A stretch of 63,075 nt of DNA from Candidatus Brevifilum fermentans (lineage in GTDB: Bacteria; Chloroflexota; Anaerolineae; Anaerolineales; Villigracilaceae), in the NCBI GenBank assembly GCA_945877125.1, contig CAMCQT010000011.1:1-63075 (forward strand). The letters are read 5' to 3'. The notes beneath the pieces were generated by a model. It saw nothing but the letters and a program-made list of their open reading frames with translations, did not search any database and was not told where the DNA came from. This document shows positions 25,954 to 35,000 of this stretch, in pieces. How positions within the stretch are numbered: position 1 is the stretch's first letter; each line of letters opens with the position of its first letter. Position numbers and translations under genes: made by a program.

Positions 25954-27504
25954 TTATTCGGTCATCATCTCAATAAACACAGGAACGATCTTGGGGTCAA
26001 AATGTATCCCTGAATTTTTACGGATATATTCAAGAGCATTATCCCGCGACCATGCCGTACGATAGGGACGGTCAGAGGTAAGCGCGTCGTAGACATCGGC
26101 GAAGGCGAAGATGCGCGCCGCAAGCGGAATCTCCTCGCCAGTTAGCCCATCGGGATAACCGCTGCCGTCCCATTTTTCATGGTGAAAGCGCGGGATCGGC
26201 AAAGCGGGGGAAAGATACGAAATCGGCTTGAGTATCTCAGCGGCAATCATGGGATGAAGCCGCATCGTTCCCCATTCCTCTTCGGTCAACGGGGCAGCTT
26301 TGAACAAAATGCCGTCTGGCATGGCCACCTTGCCAATATCGTGCAGGGTCGCTCCGCGCCGCATGTGGATCAACTCTTCGTCCAAAATGTTCATCCGCTG
26401 TGCCAGGCGCAAAGTCAACTCGGTGACGCGGCAGGTGTGGTCTTCAGTTTCCTTGTCACGGAAATCAAGCGCGCGCGACCACCCGTCGATTGTTTTGTCA
26501 TAAGCCAGTGTCAGTTCGTCGTTGGATTGCTGTAAATTCTTGAACATCATGGCGCTGTCAATGGCGATGGCCGCCTGCCCTGCAAGGGTGTTGAGAAAAT
26601 TCATCCAATCCTGATCGGAGGAAAAAGCGGAGCGATGAAATATCTCAAAGACACCCAGCACCTGTCCTTTTACGATCAAAGGAATGGCGTAATACACGCT
26701 GAAATTTTCCTTGCCAAAATCAGGCGAACGCAACAAAGCTGTTTTGCGGTTTTTCAGGTTGGCAATATGAACGATCTTACGTTTCTGTACCGCCTGCCCG
26801 GCCAGCCCTTCGCCAATGTTCAAATGCGTGTGCTGCATGGCTGAGGTTCTAAACCCAATTCCTGCCGCAAACTCAAGCCGCTGGTTATGCGGATTAAGCA
26901 ACAGCACAGACGCCGCATCAATATTCAAATAGGTTCGGACATGCCCAAGGATCATGGATAAGGTCTGGCTTAGGTCTTCGCCTGAGGTGATAGCCAGGTC
27001 AATGGCGCGCAGGGCAGCCAACTGTTCCAATTGGATCTTTATCGTTTCTTCCGACTGCTTATATTTTGTAATATCCCGTATAAAAACAATGACCTGTTTG
27101 TTTGGTATTGGAATAAGGCGGGATTCGTACCAGCTTTTTCCGGCAAGCGTTGGCAGGGAATATTCCACCTGAACGACCTTATTCTTTTCACGAAGCTCAT
27201 GCAGCCCGTCTATAATTTTCCAGCCCGCCTCAACCGGAAAGAGGTCTTGAATTTTCCGATGCAAAGTTCGGGAGGGATGGTCGTTAATTTGCAGCACATT
27301 GCCTGATCGATGCTCCAGGATCATTCCATCTTCATCAACAACAAACATTAAATCGCCAAAAGACTGGAGCATGGCATCCAGCCTCTGTTGGGCATCGGGT
27401 AGGTGTTGCAGCGATAATTCAGTAATCATTTTATATTGGGCATCCCTCGGAGCAACGGGATGTGCGCGAGACCAGGACCGTTTAATTTCCCATCCGTTTA
27501 GCAA
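25954..27504 (-). CDS. PAS-GAF-HD-GYP signalling protein (probable c-di-GMP phosphodiesterase)
   Basis: 516 residues. A PAS domain (about 35-150: FGDLMFVVDEDGMILEHRSG ... VIVFIRDITKYKQSEE), a GAF domain (about 170-325: ISAxSVLL-like DAASVLLLNPHNQRLEFAAG, GEGLAGQAV) and an HD-GYP domain (about 335-510) with HDIGKVAMPDGILFK, HPMIAAEIL, RFHHEKWDGSGYPDGLTGEE and FADVYDALTSDRPYR. The metal-binding HD and the GYP motif are complete, so c-di-GMP hydrolysis is expected. No membrane helix, so it is cytosolic. It overlaps the upstream small gene by seven bases and is the last gene of a four-gene operon. Confidence 0.92.
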   Translation of the reverse strand: MLNGWEIKRSWSRAHPVAPRDAQYKMITELSLQHLPDAQQRLDAMLQSFGDLMFVVDEDGMILEHRSGNVLQINDHPSRTLHRKIQDLFPVEAGWKIIDGLHELREKNKVVQVEYSLPTLAGKSWYESRLIPIPNKQVIVFIRDITKYKQSEETIKIQLEQLAALRAIDLAITSGEDLSQTLSMILGHVRTYLNIDAASVLLLNPHNQRLEFAAGIGFRTSAMQHTHLNIGEGLAGQAVQKRKIVHIANLKNRKTALLRSPDFGKENFSVYYAIPLIVKGQVLGVFEIFHRSAFSSDQDWMNFLNTLAGQAAIAIDSAMMFKNLQQSNDELTLAYDKTIDGWSRALDFRDKETEDHTCRVTELTLRLAQRMNILDEELIHMRRGATLHDIGKVAMPDGILFKAAPLTEEEWGTMRLHPMIAAEILKPISYLSPALPIPRFHHEKWDGSGYPDGLTGEEIPLAARIFAFADVYDALTSDRPYRTAWSRDNALEYIRKNSGIHFDPKIVPVFIEMMTE

Positions 27505-27776
27505 CCATTCACCAATGAACGGTTGACCTGTTTTGCCAGATCTGAAAGAGACTTGGCGCGAATGGAGGTGATCAAATCCCGTTCTTCCTTGCTGAGGGAG
27601 AAGGTTTGTCCCAAATAACCTTTTTGCAGTGCGATGGATGGGTCATTCAACAACATGTCGCAAAATTGCCGGTTGACCACTGCCGCCGCAAAAATCTGGC
27701 TTAACCCTGAAGAATTGCTGGGTCTTGAAGTGAACTTATTCGGTATTGTGTTTTGGTATGTCAATGGGGCGATCAT
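27498..27776 (-). CDS. Small protein resembling Nif11/NHLP peptide-leader clan
   Basis: 92 residues. The core LSQIFAAAVVNRQFCDMLLN, then DPSIALQKGYLGQTFSLS and KEERDLITSIRAKSLSDLAKQ, follows the pattern of leader regions of the Nif11 and nitrile-hydratase-like peptide precursors: an amphipathic helix, (L)L-x-DP-xx-AL, a tyrosine/glycine turn, then a second helix. The short tail (VNRSLVNGC) ends in Cys and has no double-glycine cleavage site, so it may be a sensory relative, not a modified peptide. Overlaps of 4 bases with DUF5317 upstream and 7 bases with the HD-GYP gene downstream show tight coupling. The clan assignment is from pattern only. Confidence 0.7.
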   Translation of the reverse strand: MIAPLTYQNTIPNKFTSRPSNSSGLSQIFAAAVVNRQFCDMLLNDPSIALQKGYLGQTFSLSKEERDLITSIRAKSLSDLAKQVNRSLVNGC

Positions 27777-28372
27777 GTGAATGTACCTCTCTCTAAAAGT
27801 TGCTTTCTAAATTGCATGGATGACGCCGGTTGGGTCAGCAGCCAAAATATACCAAGCGCAATAAAAACGTCACCGAGGCTAAATGCCACTTGATACGGAA
27901 CCCAGCTTGGGAGTAGGAAACGATCCGCCAGCCACTCGAAGCGGGTTTTCTCTGGATTGAGGAGAATGTCTTTTGCGCCGAATCGACTGCCAGCGTGGAC
28001 ATCCCGCAATAGATCTTCTGAAACCAAACGGCTTGCGGTCTGCGGGCTGATCGGCATAAAGCCGCCGTTTGCCGTCATCACTGCCAGGTTAAGAACCACG
28101 CCGCCCAGCAAAATGGTCATGGCAAAGATACGACGGTTGAGCCAGACAAATGCCAGAAGCATGATCTGCGAGGCGAGCAGGAAACCAGCCGCCACCCAGT
28201 CTGGAGAAAATCTGCGGGGGATGGGCAGATAAATAAAAATGAACTGCGGCAAAAAGGCGACGAAGATCAGCCAAAGATATTGGAGTTCTGGCAGGCGGTA
28301 GGGCTGCCCGCGCCAGCGCGCCCAAGCCAAGCCAGCCAAAAGTCCGGCTGCGATGGCCAATAACAAAATCAC
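27773..28372 (-). CDS. DUF5317 integral membrane protein
   Basis: 199 residues with five or six hydrophobic segments. It starts ILLLAIAAGLLAGLAWARWR, has a conserved-looking loop MTANGGFMPISPQTASRL followed by an extracytoplasmic segment with LLNPEKTRFEWLADRFLLP, and ends in a helix and a basic tail. The NGGxMPI loop is typical of DUF5317. Function is unknown; members are often found beside HD-GYP genes (recalled). The start is GTG, immediately after the TAA of the small upstream gene (TAAGTG), so it depends on translational coupling. Confidence 0.8.
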   Translation of the reverse strand: MILLLAIAAGLLAGLAWARWRGQPYRLPELQYLWLIFVAFLPQFIFIYLPIPRRFSPDWVAAGFLLASQIMLLAFVWLNRRIFAMTILLGGVVLNLAVMTANGGFMPISPQTASRLVSEDLLRDVHAGSRFGAKDILLNPEKTRFEWLADRFLLPSWVPYQVAFSLGDVFIALGIFWLLTQPASSMQFRKQLLERGTFT

Positions 28373-28504
28373 TTATCGTCCTACGCCGCCGCCGTCTGTG
28401 GGTGCGCCGACGCCGATAACCAGCATTGCAAGAGCAGCAAGCACGAGGATAAATTGCACGTTTTTCTGGGCGGACAAAGCGAGAAGAGTGAGTTTGTTTT
28501 TCAT
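28373..28504 (-). CDS. Small membrane peptide, 43 residues
   Basis: A short gene with a good AAGGA at eight bases from the ATG at 28504. The product starts MKNKLTLLALSAQKNVQ, continues with a single hydrophobic stretch FILVLAALAMLVIGVGA, and ends PTDGGGVGR. A positive N-terminus, one helix and a glycine-rich tail suggest a one-pass membrane or exported peptide. Its stop codon abuts the DUF5317 start. The first gene after the direct-repeat operator, it is a candidate signal peptide of the operon. No homology can be claimed. Confidence 0.7.
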   Translation of the reverse strand: MKNKLTLLALSAQKNVQFILVLAALAMLVIGVGAPTDGGGVGR

Positions 28505-28546
28505 TGAACGCATCCTTTTTTATGGTTGAGGTTACTTGTTGGCAAT

Positions 28547-28583
28547 AGGATACGACTTGTCAGGCTTCAAAACAGGCTTCAAA
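28547..28583 (-). promoter_or_regulatory. SARP-like direct-repeat operator with -10 for the peptide/HD-GYP operon
   Basis: Two exact copies of TTTGAAGCCTG on the minus strand (28583-28573 and 28571-28561), 12 bases apart start to start, end exactly 8 bases upstream of TATCCT (28552-28547), a plausible -10. SARP-family regulators (winged helix plus BTAD) are known to bind direct repeats about one helical turn apart placed 8 bases before the -10. A BTAD regulator is encoded directly upstream. Confidence 0.6.
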
Positions 28584-28589
28584 CATTGC

Positions 28590-28620
28590 AAAAATCAGCC
28601 TTTTTAGGGGCTGATTTTTG
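28590..28620 (-). terminator. Intrinsic terminator after the BTAD regulator
   Basis: AAAAATCAGCC and GGCTGATTTTT form a stem with an 8-base loop and T-runs on both sides. It separates the regulator from the downstream operon promoter, so that operon has its own start. Confidence 0.75.
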
Positions 28621-28677
28621 GGTAAAACGGATTTGGGTGGGCAAACGATGGGAATTGGCGCGATTTTCGCCCTGATT

Positions 28678-30645
28678 TCACGCGATCAGGCGACGGTAAA
28701 GCTGGGTGGTGTCATTCGAGGGCGGTAAACCAAGCTGACGGTGAAGGGCGTCCTCGCAATCTTGATATGTGCGAATGATGGAGGCGCGGTCGCCCATGCG
28801 GTGATAGATCTGCATCGAGAGGGCGTAAGCCGCCTCAAACGCAATGTCATAATCCAACACACGCTGACAGGCCGCGAGCGCCCGCTCGGGACTGGCCTGC
28901 TTTAGCAATAATTCAGCCAGCGTTAAGAGCGCCGCAAGATAGGTTTGGTTTAGGCGTTCGCGTTCGATCATGGCCCAATCGGCATAAATGTCATTCAGAA
29001 AGGGGCCCCGCACAAGGTCAACCGCTTTTTGATAAAGCTCGGTTTGTTCTGCCACGTCTCTGGATAATTTTGCCCGCGCCAGAAATGATTCAAAGGCTTC
29101 AACATCGTACTCAAAATCCAAAGCGTGATTAAAACGGTAGAAAACATCTTCGTAGGTAATCACATCCTGCCCCACTGCCCTTCGCAGACGATAGATGTCA
29201 TTCTTGAAACGCAGTTTTATTTTTTGAGGTTCATCAATATCCGGCCAGAGGGTGTTGCCAAGCTGTTCCCTTGTCAGCGGTTTTTTACTGGTTAGAAAGT
29301 AAAAGAACAGATCGCGCACCGATTGGGTTTGCCAATCTGATAGGGTCAGCAGTTTTCCGCCGACGCTGGTGGAGGCCTTTCCAAATGCATGGATAATTAA
29401 GTGCGGGTTGGGGATTTGCACCACATGTGACATGCGATGCAAATGCCGCCGCGTCTCTGGCATCTTTGCGGCAATGCGTCCGGCGCGAGTCAACAAGTCA
29501 CCGACCACGCGCCCTGTCTCCTTATCTCTTTGCAGGCCGTCCAGCCAAGTCCGCGCTTGATGCACAGCCACAAGAATTCCATGTGAAACCTGAGCACGTC
29601 CGCCCAAAATATTTTTAATCATCTGTCTGGCGACAATATTGTTTTTTATTTGATAATGAGCCGCCACCAGCCAAATGGAACTGGAATCACTTTCCATCTT
29701 GCGCCCGTCTTCTGAAAAACAGCGTTCTGCTTCTTCCAGCTCGCCGACTGCCTGGGATGAATTCCCAGCCAAAAGGGAAAGCCGCCCGAGGACAAAGTTC
29801 AGCAGTCCCTTCTCGTAAAGCGAATCGCCTGCCTGGGTCAAACTGGCGGCATTTTTTATAAGTTGACGCGCTTCTGTGGACTTGTTTTGCAGCAGCATCA
29901 AAATAGCCTGTGCCATCATCAAATAAAACAGAAGGAAACGGTCGTCCATTTCGCGCACGATTTCTTCGGCATGATGATAATTAAGTTGAGCCGCGCTGAA
30001 ATCTTCCAACTCGGAATACAGGTCTCCCAACCCAATGACGATCAGCGCTTCCATGCGGGAATAACCGCTGCGTTGGGCGCAGACCAATCCCTCTTCAAAT
30101 GCCAGCGCGGCTTTTTCATACTCACCTTGAAAATGACGCAGGACGCCCAAATTATTTAATACATTAGCCTGCCACGATAAATTGCCTTCGCTCTGCCAAA
30201 TTTGAAGCGCCTTTTCGTAAGCCGTTCCAGCGTCTGCATAATTGCCAATTGCCTGATACACCATGCCCGTTTCCATAAATAAGATCGGGATACTGGATGT
30301 GTCTTTGAGTTGAATATATAAATGAAGAGAGCGGTCAAGAACCTCCACCGACTGGCGCGCCTGTCCCAAACGATATAAAACCAATCCTTTGACTCGCAAC
30401 GCCTCGGCGTAAAGCATTTGCAAGTCATCCACGGATTCGGTCAATTCAATGGCTTCGTTGGCGTCACGCAATGCAGCCTCATAATCGCCAAGAAAACGGT
30501 GGACAATTCCGCGCCGCACGAGGGTCAGAGTTAGTCCGGCTACGTTCTTTTCCACACGGAAAATCTGCACCGCCTGATCGAGCAGATTCAGCCCTTCGCG
30601 CAGGTTTCCCTTCATATATACAATAGCCCCGCGGATGGAAAGCAA
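28678..30645 (-). CDS. C-terminal part of SARP/MalT-type regulator (TPR, winged helix, BTAD)
   Basis: 655 residues in this frame. About 330 residues of TPR-like helices ([31 protein letters not shown]-type repeats) precede a winged helix near 405-480 ([52 protein letters not shown]) and a BTAD domain (about 500-655: [20 protein letters not shown] ... [20 protein letters not shown]). This is the DNA-binding half of a regulator whose ATPase half is encoded in the next frame upstream. Reading back from [13 protein letters not shown], the frame continues to RTRPG, so the frame change lies near 30661-30668. The start at 30645 is not a true gene start. Confidence 0.85.
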   Translation of the reverse strand: MLSIRGAIVYMKGNLREGLNLLDQAVQIFRVEKNVAGLTLTLVRRGIVHRFLGDYEAALRDANEAIELTESVDDLQMLYAEALRVKGLVLYRLGQARQSVEVLDRSLHLYIQLKDTSSIPILFMETGMVYQAIGNYADAGTAYEKALQIWQSEGNLSWQANVLNNLGVLRHFQGEYEKAALAFEEGLVCAQRSGYSRMEALIVIGLGDLYSELEDFSAAQLNYHHAEEIVREMDDRFLLFYLMMAQAILMLLQNKSTEARQLIKNAASLTQAGDSLYEKGLLNFVLGRLSLLAGNSSQAVGELEEAERCFSEDGRKMESDSSSIWLVAAHYQIKNNIVARQMIKNILGGRAQVSHGILVAVHQARTWLDGLQRDKETGRVVGDLLTRAGRIAAKMPETRRHLHRMSHVVQIPNPHLIIHAFGKASTSVGGKLLTLSDWQTQSVRDLFFYFLTSKKPLTREQLGNTLWPDIDEPQKIKLRFKNDIYRLRRAVGQDVITYEDVFYRFNHALDFEYDVEAFESFLARAKLSRDVAEQTELYQKAVDLVRGPFLNDIYADWAMIERERLNQTYLAALLTLAELLLKQASPERALAACQRVLDYDIAFEAAYALSMQIYHRMGDRASIIRTYQDCEDALHRQLGLPPSNDTTQLYRRLIA

Positions 30646-31886
30646 CCCGGGGCGAGTCCGCAGGATGGATGCAATTCATTCAGCCAGGATTCAAGCGTGA
30701 CCAGTGCGCGCTTCAACATGGGCGTGGATGCCCGCTCGATCATCTCCGCGAGGATGCCGTTATCGTTTAATTTTTTATAGATGTGATGGGCTTTTTCCCA
30801 TTCGCCGAGGTCTTCGTAGGCGAGTCCCAGACGGGAGAGGATGGGCTTAATTTCTTCGGGATGCAACTGCTCAAAACGCATCCGTAGAAAATCGCGGAAG
30901 AGATGATGATAGCGCAGCCACCTGCCATCTGCGCCGACGGGCAAAACGAAGAGATTGTTCTGCACCACAGAGCTGATCCAACTCTGCCAGTTTTGCGGCT
31001 CTGCATACAGCGGAGATAGAACCGCCTGACAAAGAGATGCGTCAAACTCTTCCAAGACAGATGTCCGCAGGAGAAAATCCTGAATGGCGGGCGGCTGACG
31101 TTCCAGCACCTGCTGACCCAGGAAATCAAATAAGCCAATGCCTGTGTTGGATACGGATTTCATCAGGTCGCCGCCTGTGCCTGAAAACTGCAAGCCGGTG
31201 ATCCAACCTTCAGTTTTTTCGATCATCTTTTGGGCTTCGTCATCTGAGATGCGCAGATTATTATTCTGCGCCAGCAAAGCCTGAATTTCATCCGCATGAA
31301 AAGCGAGGTCTGAAAAACTTAATCCACTGACCTGCTCACGCGCGACCATTAAGGGCAGGTCGGATAAGCTGGTCAAAATCCGCGAAGAGATGATGATATG
31401 ACAGTTCTCATCCACGAGTTGGATAAATCGATTGAGGAAAGTTTGAATGGGCTGAACATCATCCACCAGATGAAAGTCATCGAGCACCAAAATAAAATGC
31501 TCATGGATCTGTTCGTAGGCTTCATTGACCAGTGTGACCAGCATTCTTTCCATATCCTGCTCAAGCGAGGTCAAACTGCCAAGCATGGATGCGGACTCGC
31601 CCCCGAATGCGGGAAAACGTTCTGCCAGCGCTGCGATCAAATATGCGATAAATCGCTGCGGCTCGCGGTCCAGTTCATCGAGAGCCAGCCAGCAGCAGGG
31701 TAATTCACTTTGAGTTGTGAAATCAATTAAGAGGGAGGTTTTTCCATAACCAGCGGGCGCAGAGACCAGAGTCAACTTTTTATCGAGCGACTCAAATAGA
31801 GCATCCAGCAGCCGTTTGCGCGTGAGTATTTCCACACGACGGCGCGGGGGAATGATCTTGGTCTTGCTGATGGGTATGGCTGACAT
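30612..31886 (-). CDS. N-terminal part of SARP/MalT-type regulator (STAND ATPase), frameshifted
   Basis: 424 residues. Starts [20 protein letters not shown], with Walker [13 protein letters not shown] (about 42-53) and Walker [14 protein letters not shown] (about 130-142), then the helical regions of MalT-like STAND proteins ([10 protein letters not shown]..., [36 protein letters not shown]). After WLNELHPS the frame runs into an unrelated tail, while adding one base (so that the codons read [15 protein letters not shown]) joins it smoothly to the downstream frame. The full protein would be about 1,080 residues. A true mutation, a sequencing error or recoding cannot be told apart here. The start has only a weak GGCGG site upstream. 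Confidence 0.85.
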   Translation of the reverse strand: MSAIPISKTKIIPPRRRVEILTRKRLLDALFESLDKKLTLVSAPAGYGKTSLLIDFTTQSELPCCWLALDELDREPQRFIAYLIAALAERFPAFGGESASMLGSLTSLEQDMERMLVTLVNEAYEQIHEHFILVLDDFHLVDDVQPIQTFLNRFIQLVDENCHIIISSRILTSLSDLPLMVAREQVSGLSFSDLAFHADEIQALLAQNNNLRISDDEAQKMIEKTEGWITGLQFSGTGGDLMKSVSNTGIGLFDFLGQQVLERQPPAIQDFLLRTSVLEEFDASLCQAVLSPLYAEPQNWQSWISSVVQNNLFVLPVGADGRWLRYHHLFRDFLRMRFEQLHPEEIKPILSRLGLAYEDLGEWEKAHHIYKKLNDNGILAEMIERASTPMLKRALVTLESWLNELHPSCGLAPGCFPSAGLLYI

Positions 31887-32024
31887 TTTGAATCCGCCTG
31901 GATTATCTTACCTTTTTACCTGAAAATAATTTCAAGAACATATTTTTATTGCACGTTGTTTTTATTGTATCCTTTAAATCCATTTTTTAAGCATCCCGTC
32001 AGTTTTATACTTGAACATGCGTGC

Positions 32025-32030
32025 TATAAT
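32025..32030 (+). promoter_or_regulatory. Putative -10 element of dnaE (TATAAT), leaderless arrangement
   Basis: TATAAT ends ten bases before the dnaE ATG at 32041; no ribosome binding site fits between. An in-frame ATG at 32011 lies upstream of the -10 and would not be transcribed from it. Confidence 0.6.
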
Positions 32031-32040
32031 ATTTTCGCCC

Positions 32041-35000
32041 ATGTCCTTCGCCCATCTGCATGTCCACACGGAATACTCTTTACTCGACGGCTTCTCGAAC
32101 ATCAAGAAGCTGGTCAAACGCGTTAAAGAGTTGAACATGGAACATGTCGCCATCACCGACCACGGCACCATGTTCGGGGTGATCGATTTTTACAAAGCCG
32201 CCAAAGCCGAGGGCATCAAGCCGATCATCGGGCTGGAAGCCTACATGGCAGCGCGCACAATGAAGGACAAGGATTCAAAACTCGACCGCACGTCCACGCA
32301 TCTGCTTCTGCTGGCGGAGAATGAAACTGGCTACAAGAATCTTTTGAAGATCGCCTCTGCCGCGCAGATGGAAGGCTTCTATTATTATCCGCGCATTGAC
32401 CATGAATTTTTGGCGGCACATTCGGATGGATTAATCTGCACCTCTGGCTGTATGTCTGCCGAAATTCCGCGCGCGCTGTTGAACGACAATCCTGCCGAAG
32501 CCGTCAAAAAATGGGACTGGTATTCTGAGGTCTTTGGTCGTGACCGCTTCTTTGTGGAATTGCAGCAGCACAACATTAAAGAAATTACCGACCTCAACAA
32601 GCAACTGCTCAGTTTGGGCGCACGCTACGAAGCGCGTTTTATCGCCACCAACGATGTGCATTATGTAAATCAAGCGGATGCGCGTTTGCAGGATATTCTG
32701 CTCGCGATCCAGACCAACTCCACGCTCAACGATCCTGACCGCATGAAGATGAGCGACGACTCGTATTATCTGCGCTCGCCTTTGGAGATGAGCAAAATCT
32801 TCTCCGAAGTCCCCGATGCATTGAGCAACACACTGCTGATCGCCGAGCGCTGCAACGTGGACTTGGGATTCAAAGGCTATCACCTGCCTGAGTTCACCGT
32901 CCCTGACGGATATACGCCAGAGACCTATCTGCGTTCGCTGTGTCAGCAAGGGGCGCAGACCAAATTCAAAGATGACGCCACCAGCCAGAGGGTGCAGGAA
33001 AGACTCGACTACGAGTTGAGCGTCGTCCACACGATGGGATTCGACGCCTACTTCCTCATCGTCTGGGACTTGTGTACCTTCGCCCGTGAGCATGGAATTT
33101 GGTACAACGCGCGCGGTTCGGCGGCGGGTTCGATCATCGCCTACACACTTGATATTACGCGGGTTGATCCGCTGGCGCATGACCTGATCTTTGAGCGTTT
33201 CCTCAACCCAGGGCGCGTCTCGATGCCCGATATTGACCTCGACTTCCGCGATGACCGCCGCTCTGAAATGCTCGAATACACCGCGCGCAAATACGGCGAT
33301 GACAAAGTGGCGCAGATCATCACCTTTGGCACGATGGGATCGAAAGCCGCCCTGCGTGACGTGGCGCGCGTAATGGAAATTCCACTGGCTGAAATTGACA
33401 AGGTTGCGAAACTCGTGCCTTTCGTTTCGGGGCGCGCAACCACCATGAAAGACGCAATGGAAATTGTGGATTTCAAAAAAATCTACGATACCCAGCCACA
33501 CCTGCGCGAAGTGATCGACGTTGCCGCGCGCATGGAAGGCACGGTCCGCAATGCGGGCACGCACGCGGCGGGCGTGGTCATTTCAGACAAGCCCATCGAA
33601 GATTATTTGCCGCTGCATCGTCCCACCTCCAATTCAGAAGAAACGCCGATCAAATCAGTGACCCAGTTTGAAATGGGTATTCTGGATTCGCTGGGCATGT
33701 TGAAAGTGGACTTCCTCGGGCTCATCACGCTGACAGTTATGGCGCGCGCCTGCGACATGATCGAGAAACGGCACGGCATTAAGTTTGACCTGAACAATAT
33801 CCCAATTGACGATCCCAAGTCATTTGAATTGATGGGCAACGGAAATACGGCGGGCGTCTTCCAAGTGGAAGGCGGCGGCATGACTCGCTGGCTCGTGCAG
33901 ATGAAGCCCAAGAATCTCGATAACATCATCGCGATGGTGGCGTTGTACCGACCAGGTCCGATGGCATTCATCCCCGATTACATCTCGCGGATGCACGGCG
34001 AATCTGAAGTGGAATATCGTCACCCTGCGATGGAGCCGATCTTCAAAGACACCTTCGGCATTCCTGTCTATCAGGAACAACTGATGCGTGCCGCCGTGGA
34101 ACTGGCTGGGTACACGCCCTCTGAATCAGATGAACTCCGCAAGGCGATCTCCAAAAAGAAAAAAGAAGACATTGACAAGCACCGCGCCAAGTTCGTCAAA
34201 GGCGCAGTTGAAAAAGGCATGGACCAATCCATCGCCGACGCGATCTACATGGATTGGGAAGAGTTCGCGCGTTACGGCTTCAACAAATCTCACGCCGCAG
34301 ATTATGGCGTCATTGCGGTGCAAACCGCATATCTCAAATCAACATATCCCGCCGAGTACATGGCGGCTTTGCTTTCTGCGAATGCGGGCATCACGGAAAA
34401 GATCGCCTTCTATGTCGCGGATTCGCGCAACATGGGCGTGCCTGTGTTGCCGCCAGATGTCAACGCCTCAAACTGGGACTTCGACATCGAAGACCCCGAG
34501 GGCGTGCCTTCCATCCGCTTTGGCTTGGGCGCGATCAAAAACGTCAGCCAGGGCGCGGTGGAAACCATCATGGAAGCGCGCGCCGAAGGCAAGTTTACCG
34601 ACCTGAACGACTTCTCGCGCCGCGCTGATTTGCGTTCCGTTGGCAAGCGTTCTCTCGAATGTTTAATCAAAGTGGGCGCGCTCGATCAATTTGGAAATCG
34701 CGCATCCATGCTGGCTTCGCTCGACCGCATTGTCGCCATCAGCGCCAACCATTTCCGCGCGGCAGACGCGGGACAAATGAGTCTCTTCGGCGCAGCCACA
34801 GGCATCGTCGAAGAAATCCACCTGCCCGAAGTCAAAAACGTGGACAAGCGCGAGATGCTCAACTGGGAGCGCGAACTGATCGGCTTGTATATCACCGACC
34901 ATCCGCTCAACGAGCACCAAGCCATCCTGGCGCAAATTGTCAGTTATTTTTCGGGGCAACTCTCCGAAGCCGCGCACGAGGAAAAAGTCCGCGTCGCGGG

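Noticed and set aside
32431-33564. 377-codon open frame on the minus strand opposite dnaE
   Set aside because: It mirrors the high-GC third-position pattern of dnaE on the other strand, has no ribosome binding site and no recognisable domain.
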